The translations under genes were made by a program, and so were the position numbers. Below are positions 40,033 to 49,320 of a DNA stretch of 64,000 nt, piece after piece; positions within the stretch are counted from its first letter, which is position 1, and every line of letters starts with the position of its first letter. This stretch comes from Brettanomyces bruxellensis. Its lineage: Eukaryota > Ascomycota > Pichiomycetes > Pichiales > Pichiaceae. Under the pieces are notes generated by a model. That model did not search any database and was not told the DNA's origin. It was given only the letters and a program-made list of their open reading frames with translations. The stretch covers positions 930,001 through 994,000 of the forward strand of contig NC_054687.1 of NCBI RefSeq assembly GCF_011074885.1, in the 5' to 3' direction.

Positions 40033-43000
40033 ATGAAACGGAGTCCGTTCTTTGATCATTCACTGAAAACTGTGGTGAGTCCATCCTCCGTTCCTTCAAC
40101 TCAAGATGATCCTATTGTCATAGATGATGTAACTTCTTCTCCTGATGATTCTGCCTTTGCATCTTTCAAGAAAGGCATGCTATCATTATTCAGGGGGATA
40201 TCAACTCCAATATTAGAAAAATTATTTGATGACTACAAAGGCTCCGATAGTCCACTTGCCGAGGCAACAAACGCATATCTAGACAATCCTGACTATTACA
40301 AACTGTCGCCCTTCACAAACGTGAGTTCTCGTAAGCATAAGGCTCCAAGTCTTCTGGATAGCAACATTGTGAAAAAAAAGAAACTTGCAATGAATGTTAA
40401 ACCATCAACGAGCATATTAACTATATCCGAAGAACCTAACGATGATTCTTGTGTGTCTTCAGCAGGAGATGTATCAGATAATTGGCGAAAATACATTGGA
40501 AGTTTTGATGTTGATTGCTGGTGCACGCGTACAGTCGTGAGCTCGTCTTTATTTGGTGATGGCCATCTCATATTTGAAGTCCACAAAACAAACGATAATG
40601 TTGTGTATATTAAGCTGGCCGAAACAGGTAGAGCCTTAAGAGAAATTGGACGTGTAAACGAAGATGTTGCAGTGTGTCTTGGACCTTTGTTAAGAGCACA
40701 TATTCTATATGTGACCTTAGAGCCATATTACTTTCCAGGTGGAATAATGCATATTGGTGATACATTCATCATGCAAGTGCATTGCTTTGTTGAATCGGTT
40801 CTTTTTTCCCAATCTGATAATTCCAACAAGAATCTTTTACATGCTTTGAAATATTCAGAGGGAAACCATCTTAAATCAAAAGACGAATCTTTAGATGCTT
40901 TTACCATCAGGAAACGTACTTCAATCTTTGACTTGTTCCGTAGAGTTGGAATCAGTACGCCTGCTATTCCTAGAAGTGGAGGAGTCAAAAATGCCCAAAT
41001 TGTCGATCTCTCGGATTCCGGAAATGATGATCAAGAGGATTTAAATTCAAATGAGTTCACCATGAATAAAATCAAAGATTTGTATGGGACCAATCAATCA
41101 GCGGCAATAAAGTATGAATGGCCAGAAACCTCCCCATCAGACTTCAATCTTGAACTCCGGCCATACCAGAAGCATGGACTTAGCTGGATGCTTCACAGGG
41201 AAAACGAAGACAAAAAAATTGCCGGTGGTAACTTATCAAAAAGTGAAAATGATATTGACAAGGCTATCAACCCCCTATATAGAGAGTATAAGTGGCCATC
41301 AGTACCAAAGAATCTAAAGCAATACGAGGTGCTTAAAGGAGAATTTGAAGGATCATTCTATATAAATTTATATGATGGTTCTTGCTCATTCAAGAGACCG
41401 ACTCTCAATTCAGGTTGTGTGGGCGGTATCTTGGCTGATGAGATGGGACTCGGTAAAACTATAACTACCCTCTCATTGATATTTTCGTGCCCATACGACA
41501 CTCACATTACTGATGTTCAGTCCCAATTATCAGAAAATAGAAGTTATGCTTCGGGTACCACATTGATTGTGGTCCCTATGGCATTGTTGTCACAGTGGGA
41601 TAAAGAGTTCACTCGTGTAAATGGCAGTGTTGAGAAGCACTGCTTCGTGTATTATGGTACAAACATTGTTGATGATTTACCAAATTTGCTTTGCAATAAC
41701 TCAAAAGCACCAACCGTGATTTTAACGACATACGGAATAGTTCAAAGTGAGTGGTCTAGGATAGAAAGTAAGGACACATCGAAGGGCTTATACTCAGTTG
41801 ATTTTTTTAGAATTATTCTTGATGAAGGTCATATAATTCGAAATAGATCGACTAAAACAGCCCGTGCTATCTATGCACTTGGCGCTAGGCGAAAATGGAT
41901 TTTAACTGGTACCCCCATTGTCAACAGATTGGAAGACTTGTATTCGTTGATTCGATTTCTTAACTTCGAACCTTGGTCAAACCATTTTCTTTGGAAGCAT
42001 TTTATTACTGCTCCTTTCGACACTGGTAAAGACTTACCGCTTGCCTTTACTTTGTTGAAATCTATCCTTGATCCCATACTTTTGAGGCGCACAAAAGGTC
42101 AGAGAGGAAGAAATGGTAAGCTTCTTGTTGAGCTACCACCTAAGGAGGTTGTCCTTGAGAAACTCAAGTTTAATGAAAAAGAGGAAATTCTTTATAATTG
42201 GTTAAAGGCAAGAGCAGTTACCACATTTAACGAAAATTTCAGGAAGGGACTGTTGTTAAAAAATTACTCGTCGATATTAACGCAGTTGCTCCGTTTACGT
42301 CAGGTGTGTGATCATATCGATTTGATTAAAACGCAAGATACAGGCGATGCATCTGGGGAAAATGAAGCATTCAAGGATCGCATGAGTCTCAGAAATGACA
42401 TTATAAGCAAAGAAGATAAAGAGGCTTTAGCGATGATAAAAAGTATAGAGCAAAAAGAGGTAGCGGGGAGAATGAGTTTAGAGGAAATGAAGCACACTAA
42501 AACAGAAATATACAAGTTGTATCCAAATTTTGATGGTATTGAATGTTCAATATGCACGGGCCCCATCGACCCACGGAATTGTGTTATTACAGAGTGTAAG
42601 CATTGCTTCTGTGCCTCCTGCTTGAAAGAGCATTTTGACTTTCAAGAGCAACATCAGAACATTTTAGAGACCGAATATAGTACCGAGGAAGTATCTAATG
42701 TGAACTCACACTCAAACAATGTAAAGGTTTTATGTCCGATGTGTCGAGCAGAAATAAAGAAAAATCGTCTTTTTAAAACTGTTCCAAAGAATTTGGGTGT
42801 CCAGTTGACTAAACAATCGCAAGACATGCTTTTAACTCAGGTTGGCAGTTCTAATTCCGATAGACAATACACAGTTAGACCGTTTGACCCTTATGGAACG
42901 TCATCGAAGCTGAATGCACTTCTTTCACATTTGGACCAAATAAGAGAAGAGTCACCTGGTGATCATGTAATAGTGTTTTCTCAATTCACAAGTTTTTTGG

Positions 43001-43440
43001 ACATAATAGAAAAAGAACTTGCCAATTATGGTTCAGAGTTTGTGGTTTATAAATTTGATGGACGCTTAAGCATGGAAGAACGGCAAAAGGTCCTTACTAA
43101 TTTTGAAAAGGAATGTGATGCGAAGAAGTCTATTATTTCAATATTACTTCTTAGCTTGAGAGCGGGTGGTGTTGGCTTAAATCTCACGGTTGCCTCCAAG
43201 GCATTTCTTTTAGATCCTCACTGGAACAATGCGGTAGAATTTCAGGCTATAGACCGGTTGCACAGGGTTGGTCAGAAAAAGAGCGTGAAAGTGGTTCGTT
43301 TCGTCATGCAGGGAAGTATAGAAGAGAGAATGTTGGATATTCAAACTAAGAAAAACCGTTTAGGTGAAGCACTAACCTTGAACGATGAGGAAAGAAGAAA
43401 GAAGAGGATTCAAGAAATTCAAAGTATATTTAAGGATTAA
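40033..43440 (+). CDS. RAD5: DNA damage tolerance helicase/ubiquitin ligase Rad5
   Basis: 1135 residues (S. cerevisiae Rad5 1169). Rad5 polyubiquitinates PCNA with Ubc13-Mms2 and remodels stalled forks. A HIRAN domain lies at about 150-260. The SNF2 helicase has GGILADEMGLGKT (Walker A near 470-477), the DEGH box near 596 and VLTGTPIVNRLEDL motifs. As in Rad5, a C3HC4 RING (CSICTGPIDP near 837, CPMCRAEI near 901) is embedded between helicase halves. Helicase C has VIVFSQFTSFLDIIE, LLLSLRAGGVGLNLTVAS and QAIDRLHRVGQ. All catalytic features are intact. It is convergent with SAS2, 93 bp away, with a T tract between. Confidence 0.97.
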   Translation: MKRSPFFDHSLKTVVSPSSVPSTQDDPIVIDDVTSSPDDSAFASFKKGMLSLFRGISTPILEKLFDDYKGSDSPLAEATNAYLDNPDYYKLSPFTNVSSRKHKAPSLLDSNIVKKKKLAMNVKPSTSILTISEEPNDDSCVSSAGDVSDNWRKYIGSFDVDCWCTRTVVSSSLFGDGHLIFEVHKTNDNVVYIKLAETGRALREIGRVNEDVAVCLGPLLRAHILYVTLEPYYFPGGIMHIGDTFIMQVHCFVESVLFSQSDNSNKNLLHALKYSEGNHLKSKDESLDAFTIRKRTSIFDLFRRVGISTPAIPRSGGVKNAQIVDLSDSGNDDQEDLNSNEFTMNKIKDLYGTNQSAAIKYEWPETSPSDFNLELRPYQKHGLSWMLHRENEDKKIAGGNLSKSENDIDKAINPLYREYKWPSVPKNLKQYEVLKGEFEGSFYINLYDGSCSFKRPTLNSGCVGGILADEMGLGKTITTLSLIFSCPYDTHITDVQSQLSENRSYASGTTLIVVPMALLSQWDKEFTRVNGSVEKHCFVYYGTNIVDDLPNLLCNNSKAPTVILTTYGIVQSEWSRIESKDTSKGLYSVDFFRIILDEGHIIRNRSTKTARAIYALGARRKWILTGTPIVNRLEDLYSLIRFLNFEPWSNHFLWKHFITAPFDTGKDLPLAFTLLKSILDPILLRRTKGQRGRNGKLLVELPPKEVVLEKLKFNEKEEILYNWLKARAVTTFNENFRKGLLLKNYSSILTQLLRLRQVCDHIDLIKTQDTGDASGENEAFKDRMSLRNDIISKEDKEALAMIKSIEQKEVAGRMSLEEMKHTKTEIYKLYPNFDGIECSICTGPIDPRNCVITECKHCFCASCLKEHFDFQEQHQNILETEYSTEEVSNVNSHSNNVKVLCPMCRAEIKKNRLFKTVPKNLGVQLTKQSQDMLLTQVGSSNSDRQYTVRPFDPYGTSSKLNALLSHLDQIREESPGDHVIVFSQFTSFLDIIEKELANYGSEFVVYKFDGRLSMEERQKVLTNFEKECDAKKSIISILLLSLRAGGVGLNLTVASKAFLLDPHWNNAVEFQAIDRLHRVGQKKSVKVVRFVMQGSIEERMLDIQTKKNRLGEALTLNDEERRKKRIQEIQSIFKD

Positions 43441-43533
43441 CTGGCTGAACACCTCTAACTCCATATATCATTTTTTTTTTTTTTTATAGAAAAGTATACG
43501 CATTCATGCTATAACGATCGCTTGTCCTTCAAT

Positions 43534-44616
43534 TTAGTATAAAATTAAATACTCTTTTTTTAGTACTGGGCTATCGCTTATTTTATGGTCTACAACCCAT
43601 TGCTTCATCCTTGATTTGTCAATGAAAAGATTATATCCGTCGTAGCCAAAGATTGTCTGCTTATTGTCTTGTTTTATTTCCTCGGTGCAAACACAGTCGT
43701 CATCCTCGTTTAAGTTCTGGAGGCAGTACTCTGAGTAAGGTCTCTTTTTCCCATTCACATAAAAAGTATTCATAAAATTCAGTGCCATAAGAATATCCTC
43801 CATCCTAAAGCCCGTCTGTTGGCTGACAAATTTCAATGTCACGTGTCGATAAGTGGAAAGTCTCCCATAGAGAAAATGAAGGCATAATCGCCCACTCCAA
43901 TACCTGAGGTAGGCAATTTTGCCCAAGGAAGAAAAAGGTCGCTCTGGACCACTTACAACCTGTTCAAACTGTGACAATCTATATGAGAAATCTATTAATT
44001 TTGTACCCAAATGTTGTTTCTGATAGCAGGGGATCACCATTATACACGATAGATTATTTCCTTCCCAGGATAGTAGTTCTTTAGAAAAGAAGCCCATCGG
44101 CGTGCTTATTCCATCCAAAACTTTGTATAGCACGTAGAAATCATAATGCTCGAGGTTGAAAAACACCGACTTATTTTCTAAAAAGAACTTTGCTAGAATA
44201 CACAGGCATTGGCAGAATAGCCGATGTCGAGATCCTTTCACTTTTCTCACAGTTACTTCCCCATCACAGTACATCACCTTTCCCATTAAATGAAATTTTA
44301 AAGGGCATCCATTTGTATGTTCTTTCATCTCTTTCTCGTTATCCGTGTATTTAAAGCAGTAAGGACATATATGAAGGAGCTTGAGCCAAGGTCTCATTGT
44401 TGATGCGTACTCTTCCAATTTCCTCTTTGACCCCGATATTCGAATGTTATTCCGTATAATTTTGCATGCCAATGTGTCTGGTTCGTTGGGAAAAAATATA
44501 GTAGAGTTTCCAAACCATGTATTAAATTCGTATTTGCCAAGTCTTATACGCTCAATGTTTCGATAGGTCAATGCACCATAATCGTCATCCTGCAGGCTGA
44601 GATCATTAGTCGTCAT
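43534..44616 (-). CDS. SAS2: MYST histone acetyltransferase Sas2
   Basis: 360 residues (S. cerevisiae Sas2 338), the catalytic subunit of the SAS complex that acetylates H4 Lys16 and limits spread of silencing. The MYST zinc finger is CPYCFKYTDNEKEMKEHTNGC, and the acetyl-CoA region contains VRKVKGSRHRLFCQCLCILAKFFLENKS, GFFSKELLSWEGNNLSC and PCYQKQHLGTKLIDFSYRLSQFE, closer to Sas2 than to Esa1 or Sas3. No chromodomain precedes it, again as in Sas2. The ATG at 44616 is used; the frame extends 13 codons upstream without ATG. Divergent from ECM16. Confidence 0.92.
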   Translation of the reverse strand: MTTNDLSLQDDDYGALTYRNIERIRLGKYEFNTWFGNSTIFFPNEPDTLACKIIRNNIRISGSKRKLEEYASTMRPWLKLLHICPYCFKYTDNEKEMKEHTNGCPLKFHLMGKVMYCDGEVTVRKVKGSRHRLFCQCLCILAKFFLENKSVFFNLEHYDFYVLYKVLDGISTPMGFFSKELLSWEGNNLSCIMVIPCYQKQHLGTKLIDFSYRLSQFEQVVSGPERPFSSLGKIAYLRYWSGRLCLHFLYGRLSTYRHVTLKFVSQQTGFRMEDILMALNFMNTFYVNGKKRPYSEYCLQNLNEDDDCVCTEEIKQDNKQTIFGYDGYNLFIDKSRMKQWVVDHKISDSPVLKKEYLILY

Positions 44617-44816
44617 TCCGATAAATTTTGTAAATAACCAAGGAATCTCTTCCAAGAAAATGTGTTATTCCTTCAATTATAGTTATATTGTTTGTGCTCT
44701 TCTAGGACAAGTGTAATACCTGCTACCGTTCGTTATCTTCTTTCCCTCGTTTTAGTGCCCAATTCAGGGGTTGTCTAAAAGTAAATAAGACTGAGAAATC
44801 TTCTTTTTATTGTACC

Positions 44817-44825
44817 AAAATTTTT
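44817..44825. promoter_or_regulatory. RRPE-like core upstream of ECM16
   Basis: AAAATTTTT, the reverse of the RRPE core, about 130 bp upstream of the ECM16 ATG, a ribosome biogenesis gene. Supported by gene identity and position only. Confidence 0.35.
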
Positions 44826-44950
44826 CACCGGCTGATAACAAAAATCTTGACATCATTTTTCTTCCGTTTCATTGATCGGTACATTTGTTCGACTTCCATG
44901 AAAACGATATTAAAACCTCTCAACATATAATAGCCACTTTGGAGATTAAC

Positions 44951-47900
44951 ATGGGAAAACGGCATTTCTATGGAAAGGCTGATGGGCTTAAGGCGAAGCA
45001 TGATGATAACAGTTCAGATGATCGAAATGAAAGTACAACCAAGGCTGAGGAATTACTTAAGATGGAAGGATCCAAAGGTAAAAATAAAAGGAGAGAACAG
45101 TTGAGAGAACAGTTGAGAAAGCAATATAAAACGAAACTTAGTACTCAAAAGAAAAAGCGCCTTAACAAGTATATTGAGCATCAATTGAAAAGAGAAGAGA
45201 AAGAGATATTGCTGAAAAAGCTTCAGCAAACTCAAATAGACACATCAATATTAAAATCAGCCAAGCTCATAGGAACAGGTAGGCAGACAAAACGAGAAAA
45301 GTTAACTGAAGCACTAGAGTTGGAGAAAGAAGGTAAAGGCACTGATGCTACACATGATTTGCTTTATGAGCCACGAAAAGTAAAGACGTGGGAAAACACC
45401 GATTTTAATTATGACGACGGTCGGTCACAAATAGCAGAGCATTCGAAAATCAAGAATAAAAGTATTTTACAAGTCACGCTAGATGAAACCGGAAATACAA
45501 ATCAAAGTTTTGGCTTTTCTTTTTCTAACTTAACTAAGGTGAAAAAAGCATCCAAAAAAAGGAAGTATACTTGGAGAGCAGAGATTGAGGCGGAGGAAGC
45601 AAAAAGGAGGAAGCACGAGGATGATGACGATTTCCAATCTAGCTCAGGTGATGACGATTATGATGATGATAATAATAATAATAATAATGGTGTTGATGGC
45701 AGTTTGAACGGCGATGATAAGGTAAATGATGGTGAGTCAAGTTCCAGTGAGAATACTGATGTAATTTCAGAAGAACCAAAGCAAAGGTTTCATGGCGTAC
45801 ACACTAAGGCCGGACAAGATTTTAAGAAATGGGCCGAGCAACGAGCAAAACATTCTGAAGGTATTACTGAGATAAAGTTGCAGCCTACACCGAAGAATTA
45901 CAAGCCGTTAGTACGACCAGAGGATCTTGAAGATGACCGTGAAGAAGAATTTATCTCATTGAATGAGAATCTCAATAGAAAGATATTTACTGTGGAAGTG
46001 GACAGATCGGAAGAAATTCAAGCTGTGAGGACACAGTTGCCTGTTTACGGAGAAGAATATAAAATTATGGATGCAATTCATAATAATGATTGTATTATTA
46101 TTTGCGGTGAAACGGGTTCAGGTAAGACCACGCAAGTTCCGCAGTTTTTATTTGAGTCAGGTTATGGTAGCAAAGGATCAGATACTCCGGGCATGATTGG
46201 GATTACTGAACCCAGAAGAGTTGCTGCAGTTTCCATGGCAAATAGAGTTTCCAAAGAGCTTTGCAACTATGGAAATAAGGTAGCTTATCAGATCCGATTT
46301 GATGGTAACGTAAAAAAGGATACTGCCTTAAAGTTTATGACAGATGGTGTTCTTTTGCGTGAGATGATGAGTGATTTTATGTTGAATAAATACTCAGCAA
46401 TAATCATAGATGAGGCACATGAAAGAAGTGTTAATACGGATATTCTAATCGGCATGTTGAGCAGAATTTTAAAGCTTCGAAGACAGTATTACCAACAGAA
46501 CTCGTCGAAGTGGAAGCCCCTTAAGTTAATCATTATGTCTGCTACCCTAAGAGTGAAAGATTTTAGTGGCAACAGAGTACTCTTTAAAGAATCTCCTCCT
46601 GTTTTGAAGGTTGATGCTAGACAGTATCCCGTTTCGATTCATTTTAATAAAAGAACTGTCTTTAATTACACAGAGGAGGTATTTAGGAAAACTTGCAAAA
46701 TCCATAGGAGACTACCAAAAGGTGCAATTTTAATATTCTTAACTGGTAAAGCGGAGATCAATGATATGGTGAGACGGTTAAGGAAAGAGTTCCCCTTCCC
46801 AGAAGATAAAAAGAAGTATTTTCATGTTAAAAATAATGAGGACGATATTCTAGAGGTTGGAGTTTCTTCAAAAAATGTTGCTGTTGAACAAGAGGACATT
46901 GATTTGGGTATCGGAAAGAATATACAAGATGTTAAGGATGATTATGATGCGAACGAGGAAGAGGAGAATGAGGAAGGATTTGAAGAAACCTTAGAAGAGG
47001 ATCAGACGCCAGATGATCCCCTTTATGTTCTACCACTTTATTCACAATTGCCAACGAAAGAGCAAATGAAAATATTTTCTACTCCTCCAAAAGGATCTAG
47101 GTTATGTGTTGTTGCCACTAATGTTGCGGAAACTTCTTTAACTATACCTGGAGTTAGATATGTTGTTGATAGTGGTCGAGCAAAAGAAAGAAAATACGAC
47201 GAGAAAACGGGTGTACAATCTTTTGAAGTTAATTGGATTTCAAAAGCAAGTGCTGATCAACGTTCAGGTAGAGCTGGAAGAACAGGTCCTGGCCATTGTT
47301 ATAGAATATATTCTTCTGCGCTTTTTGAAAGTGATTTTCCACAATTTTCAACTCCGGAAATTCTAAGAATGCCCGTGGAAAGTGTTGTTTTAACAATGAA
47401 AAGCATGGGAATTGACAACATTATCAACTTTCCTTTTCCTAGCTCACCAAGCCGGACAATGATGGATAGGGCAGAAAAACTTTTGGGATATTTGGGAGCG
47501 CTAGATACTAAAAAGCAAATAACTGAATTTGGTAGGCAGATGAGTTTATTGCCTGTGTCTCCACGATTCTCCAAGATGCTTTTGATTGGAAACCAACAAG
47601 AGTGTTTGCCATATATTATTGCAGTTGTTGCTGGCCTTTCCGTGGGTGACCCATTCTTAAATGAATATGATCTTGGAATAAAAATCAATGAAAGTGGCAG
47701 AGAAAATGACAATGATGTAGATGATGATAATAAAAGTGATGATCATCATTCTCAAAATGAAACTCAGATAACGCAATTACAACAGGAGAAAAAAAGGCAG
47801 TTGCAGTCGAGGTTTAATAAATCCAGAAAGATATTTGGGCATTTGGATAAATATGGCGATTCAATCAAGCTTCTGTTTGCAATCTGCAGTGTCGATTATG

Positions 47901-48637
47901 TCAAAGAACAAAACCGCGATCATTATTACGATCAGAACTTTTTGAACTCCAAAATTATGAATGATATCAGGAAGCTAAGAAAGCAATTGACATATATTGT
48001 GGATGTGAACTTGAGCAAAGATTCAGTGGCGTCTTCCCATGTGACAGATGAGGGTTTAAAATTGCCAAAGCCTTCAAAAGTGCAAATTCAGGCTATTAAA
48101 CAAATGATAACGGCAGCATTTATAGATCAAATTGTTGTCAGGGCTGACATAATTGAAAAGGATGTGAAGATTGGCAGTAACACTAAGATTATTAACATAC
48201 CATATGTCACCCTTTTCCCTTCAACCGATCCGGAAGTTGTAAAGAATTATGAGGGATCCGATGACGAAGAATACGTTTATATACATCCATCATCGATTAT
48301 TTCACAGAGTGGTGACTTGCCACCAAAGTATTTAGTCTTTCAAGCATTGCAATTATCTTCGAATGCTACTTCCTCCGGTTTCAGGAAAGTTAGAATCAAA
48401 CCTTTGAATGACGTCACTGGGAAGGCACTTGCAAATGTTGGTAAAAATAGTGGCCTTGTGACTTATTCCAAGCCCCTTGGAAATCCCTATGGTCCAAGAA
48501 ACGTAACTCCAACCGAAAGAGTTTGCTATGTTGTTCCGAGATTTGGTGCCAATATAGGTAACAGAAGTCTCGGATGGAATTTGCCTGCAATTAAAGTAAA
48601 GCAAAAGAAGGTTCATGGTTCGTGGATTATAGAATGA
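44951..48637 (+). CDS. ECM16: DEAH-box RNA helicase Ecm16 (Dhr1/DHX37)
   Basis: 1228 residues (S. cerevisiae Ecm16 1267). This nucleolar helicase displaces U3 snoRNA from the 18S pre-rRNA during 40S formation. The first ATG in frame (44951) opens a charged Lys/Glu-rich amino-terminal region with an Asp/Asn repeat (about 237-246). The helicase begins with CGETGSGKTTQVPQFL (motif I), TEPRRVAAVSMA (Ia), the DEAH box IIIDEAHERS (II) and MSATLR (III). The second RecA domain has VVATNVAETSLTIPGVRYVVD and DQRSGRAGRTGPGHCYR (VI). An acidic insertion lies between motifs III and V (about 625-680). The HA2 and OB-fold domains follow, ending with the family's VVPRFG and WNLPAIKVKQ segment. Intact. Confidence 0.96.
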   Translation: MGKRHFYGKADGLKAKHDDNSSDDRNESTTKAEELLKMEGSKGKNKRREQLREQLRKQYKTKLSTQKKKRLNKYIEHQLKREEKEILLKKLQQTQIDTSILKSAKLIGTGRQTKREKLTEALELEKEGKGTDATHDLLYEPRKVKTWENTDFNYDDGRSQIAEHSKIKNKSILQVTLDETGNTNQSFGFSFSNLTKVKKASKKRKYTWRAEIEAEEAKRRKHEDDDDFQSSSGDDDYDDDNNNNNNGVDGSLNGDDKVNDGESSSSENTDVISEEPKQRFHGVHTKAGQDFKKWAEQRAKHSEGITEIKLQPTPKNYKPLVRPEDLEDDREEEFISLNENLNRKIFTVEVDRSEEIQAVRTQLPVYGEEYKIMDAIHNNDCIIICGETGSGKTTQVPQFLFESGYGSKGSDTPGMIGITEPRRVAAVSMANRVSKELCNYGNKVAYQIRFDGNVKKDTALKFMTDGVLLREMMSDFMLNKYSAIIIDEAHERSVNTDILIGMLSRILKLRRQYYQQNSSKWKPLKLIIMSATLRVKDFSGNRVLFKESPPVLKVDARQYPVSIHFNKRTVFNYTEEVFRKTCKIHRRLPKGAILIFLTGKAEINDMVRRLRKEFPFPEDKKKYFHVKNNEDDILEVGVSSKNVAVEQEDIDLGIGKNIQDVKDDYDANEEEENEEGFEETLEEDQTPDDPLYVLPLYSQLPTKEQMKIFSTPPKGSRLCVVATNVAETSLTIPGVRYVVDSGRAKERKYDEKTGVQSFEVNWISKASADQRSGRAGRTGPGHCYRIYSSALFESDFPQFSTPEILRMPVESVVLTMKSMGIDNIINFPFPSSPSRTMMDRAEKLLGYLGALDTKKQITEFGRQMSLLPVSPRFSKMLLIGNQQECLPYIIAVVAGLSVGDPFLNEYDLGIKINESGRENDNDVDDDNKSDDHHSQNETQITQLQQEKKRQLQSRFNKSRKIFGHLDKYGDSIKLLFAICSVDYVKEQNRDHYYDQNFLNSKIMNDIRKLRKQLTYIVDVNLSKDSVASSHVTDEGLKLPKPSKVQIQAIKQMITAAFIDQIVVRADIIEKDVKIGSNTKIINIPYVTLFPSTDPEVVKNYEGSDDEEYVYIHPSSIISQSGDLPPKYLVFQALQLSSNATSSGFRKVRIKPLNDVTGKALANVGKNSGLVTYSKPLGNPYGPRNVTPTERVCYVVPRFGANIGNRSLGWNLPAIKVKQKKVHGSWIIE
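45661..45688 (+). repeat. GAT/AAT trinucleotide repeat coding Asp/Asn in ECM16
   Basis: GAT repeats pass into seven or so AAT repeats, coding Asp then Asn runs inside the disordered amino-terminal region. Length changes in multiples of three would be tolerated. Confidence 0.85.
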
Positions 48638-49320
48638 ATGATTAATGTCTGGAATAAATTCATCGTTCGTACTACTTTCAGTTCTTTCTATACGAGTATG
48701 ATGTTTTCGGCAAACTATAGAAAACCGTTACTAATACCCTTTATGAAGTATATTTATCATACACTTTCTGTCAGATGTTTTGTATTGATCTAAACATGAA
48801 AATCTACCTGATAATAAGATCTGAATATAATGTTAAACTTAGTAATGTAACAGTCATGTTACCGTACCGGTCTACAGAACAATCCAGCAGGATAAAAAAG
48901 GTTACAACCTTTTTCAAACTACACATAGCCGGGCATCAAGCTAATTCATACTTTCGATAGTCAAAAATATTAAAACAGTCAAACTAATATGTAAAGTTAT
49001 GTATTTTTAATTTTCGATATCAAAGCTACAGGAAAAACGATTTGCTAGCAGTTTAAGAAAGGTGTTTTCCACGTTGATGGGACAATCGAAATAGTAGTAT
49101 ATCTTAATTAAGAAGGAAATGCATCCTTGCATGTGTATGGAGGTTAGGATTGGTAAGTTTTTCAGCATAAACAAGTACGCAAATTTTTTTTTCTCCGTGT
49201 GCACGTACGTCCCCTTTATAATTTCGCGTAGAAAGAAATCAACTATTTAATCTTCTGTTTGTCGTGATAATTAAACTGCTCCCAAAATATATTCATATTC
49301 TGACTCAATACTCTCTGCGG
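48638..49320. other. Intergenic ECM16 / RSC58
   Basis: About 680 bp between two plus-strand genes. Only short frames are present and none resembles a known protein. No tRNA or repeat seen. Confidence 0.55.
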
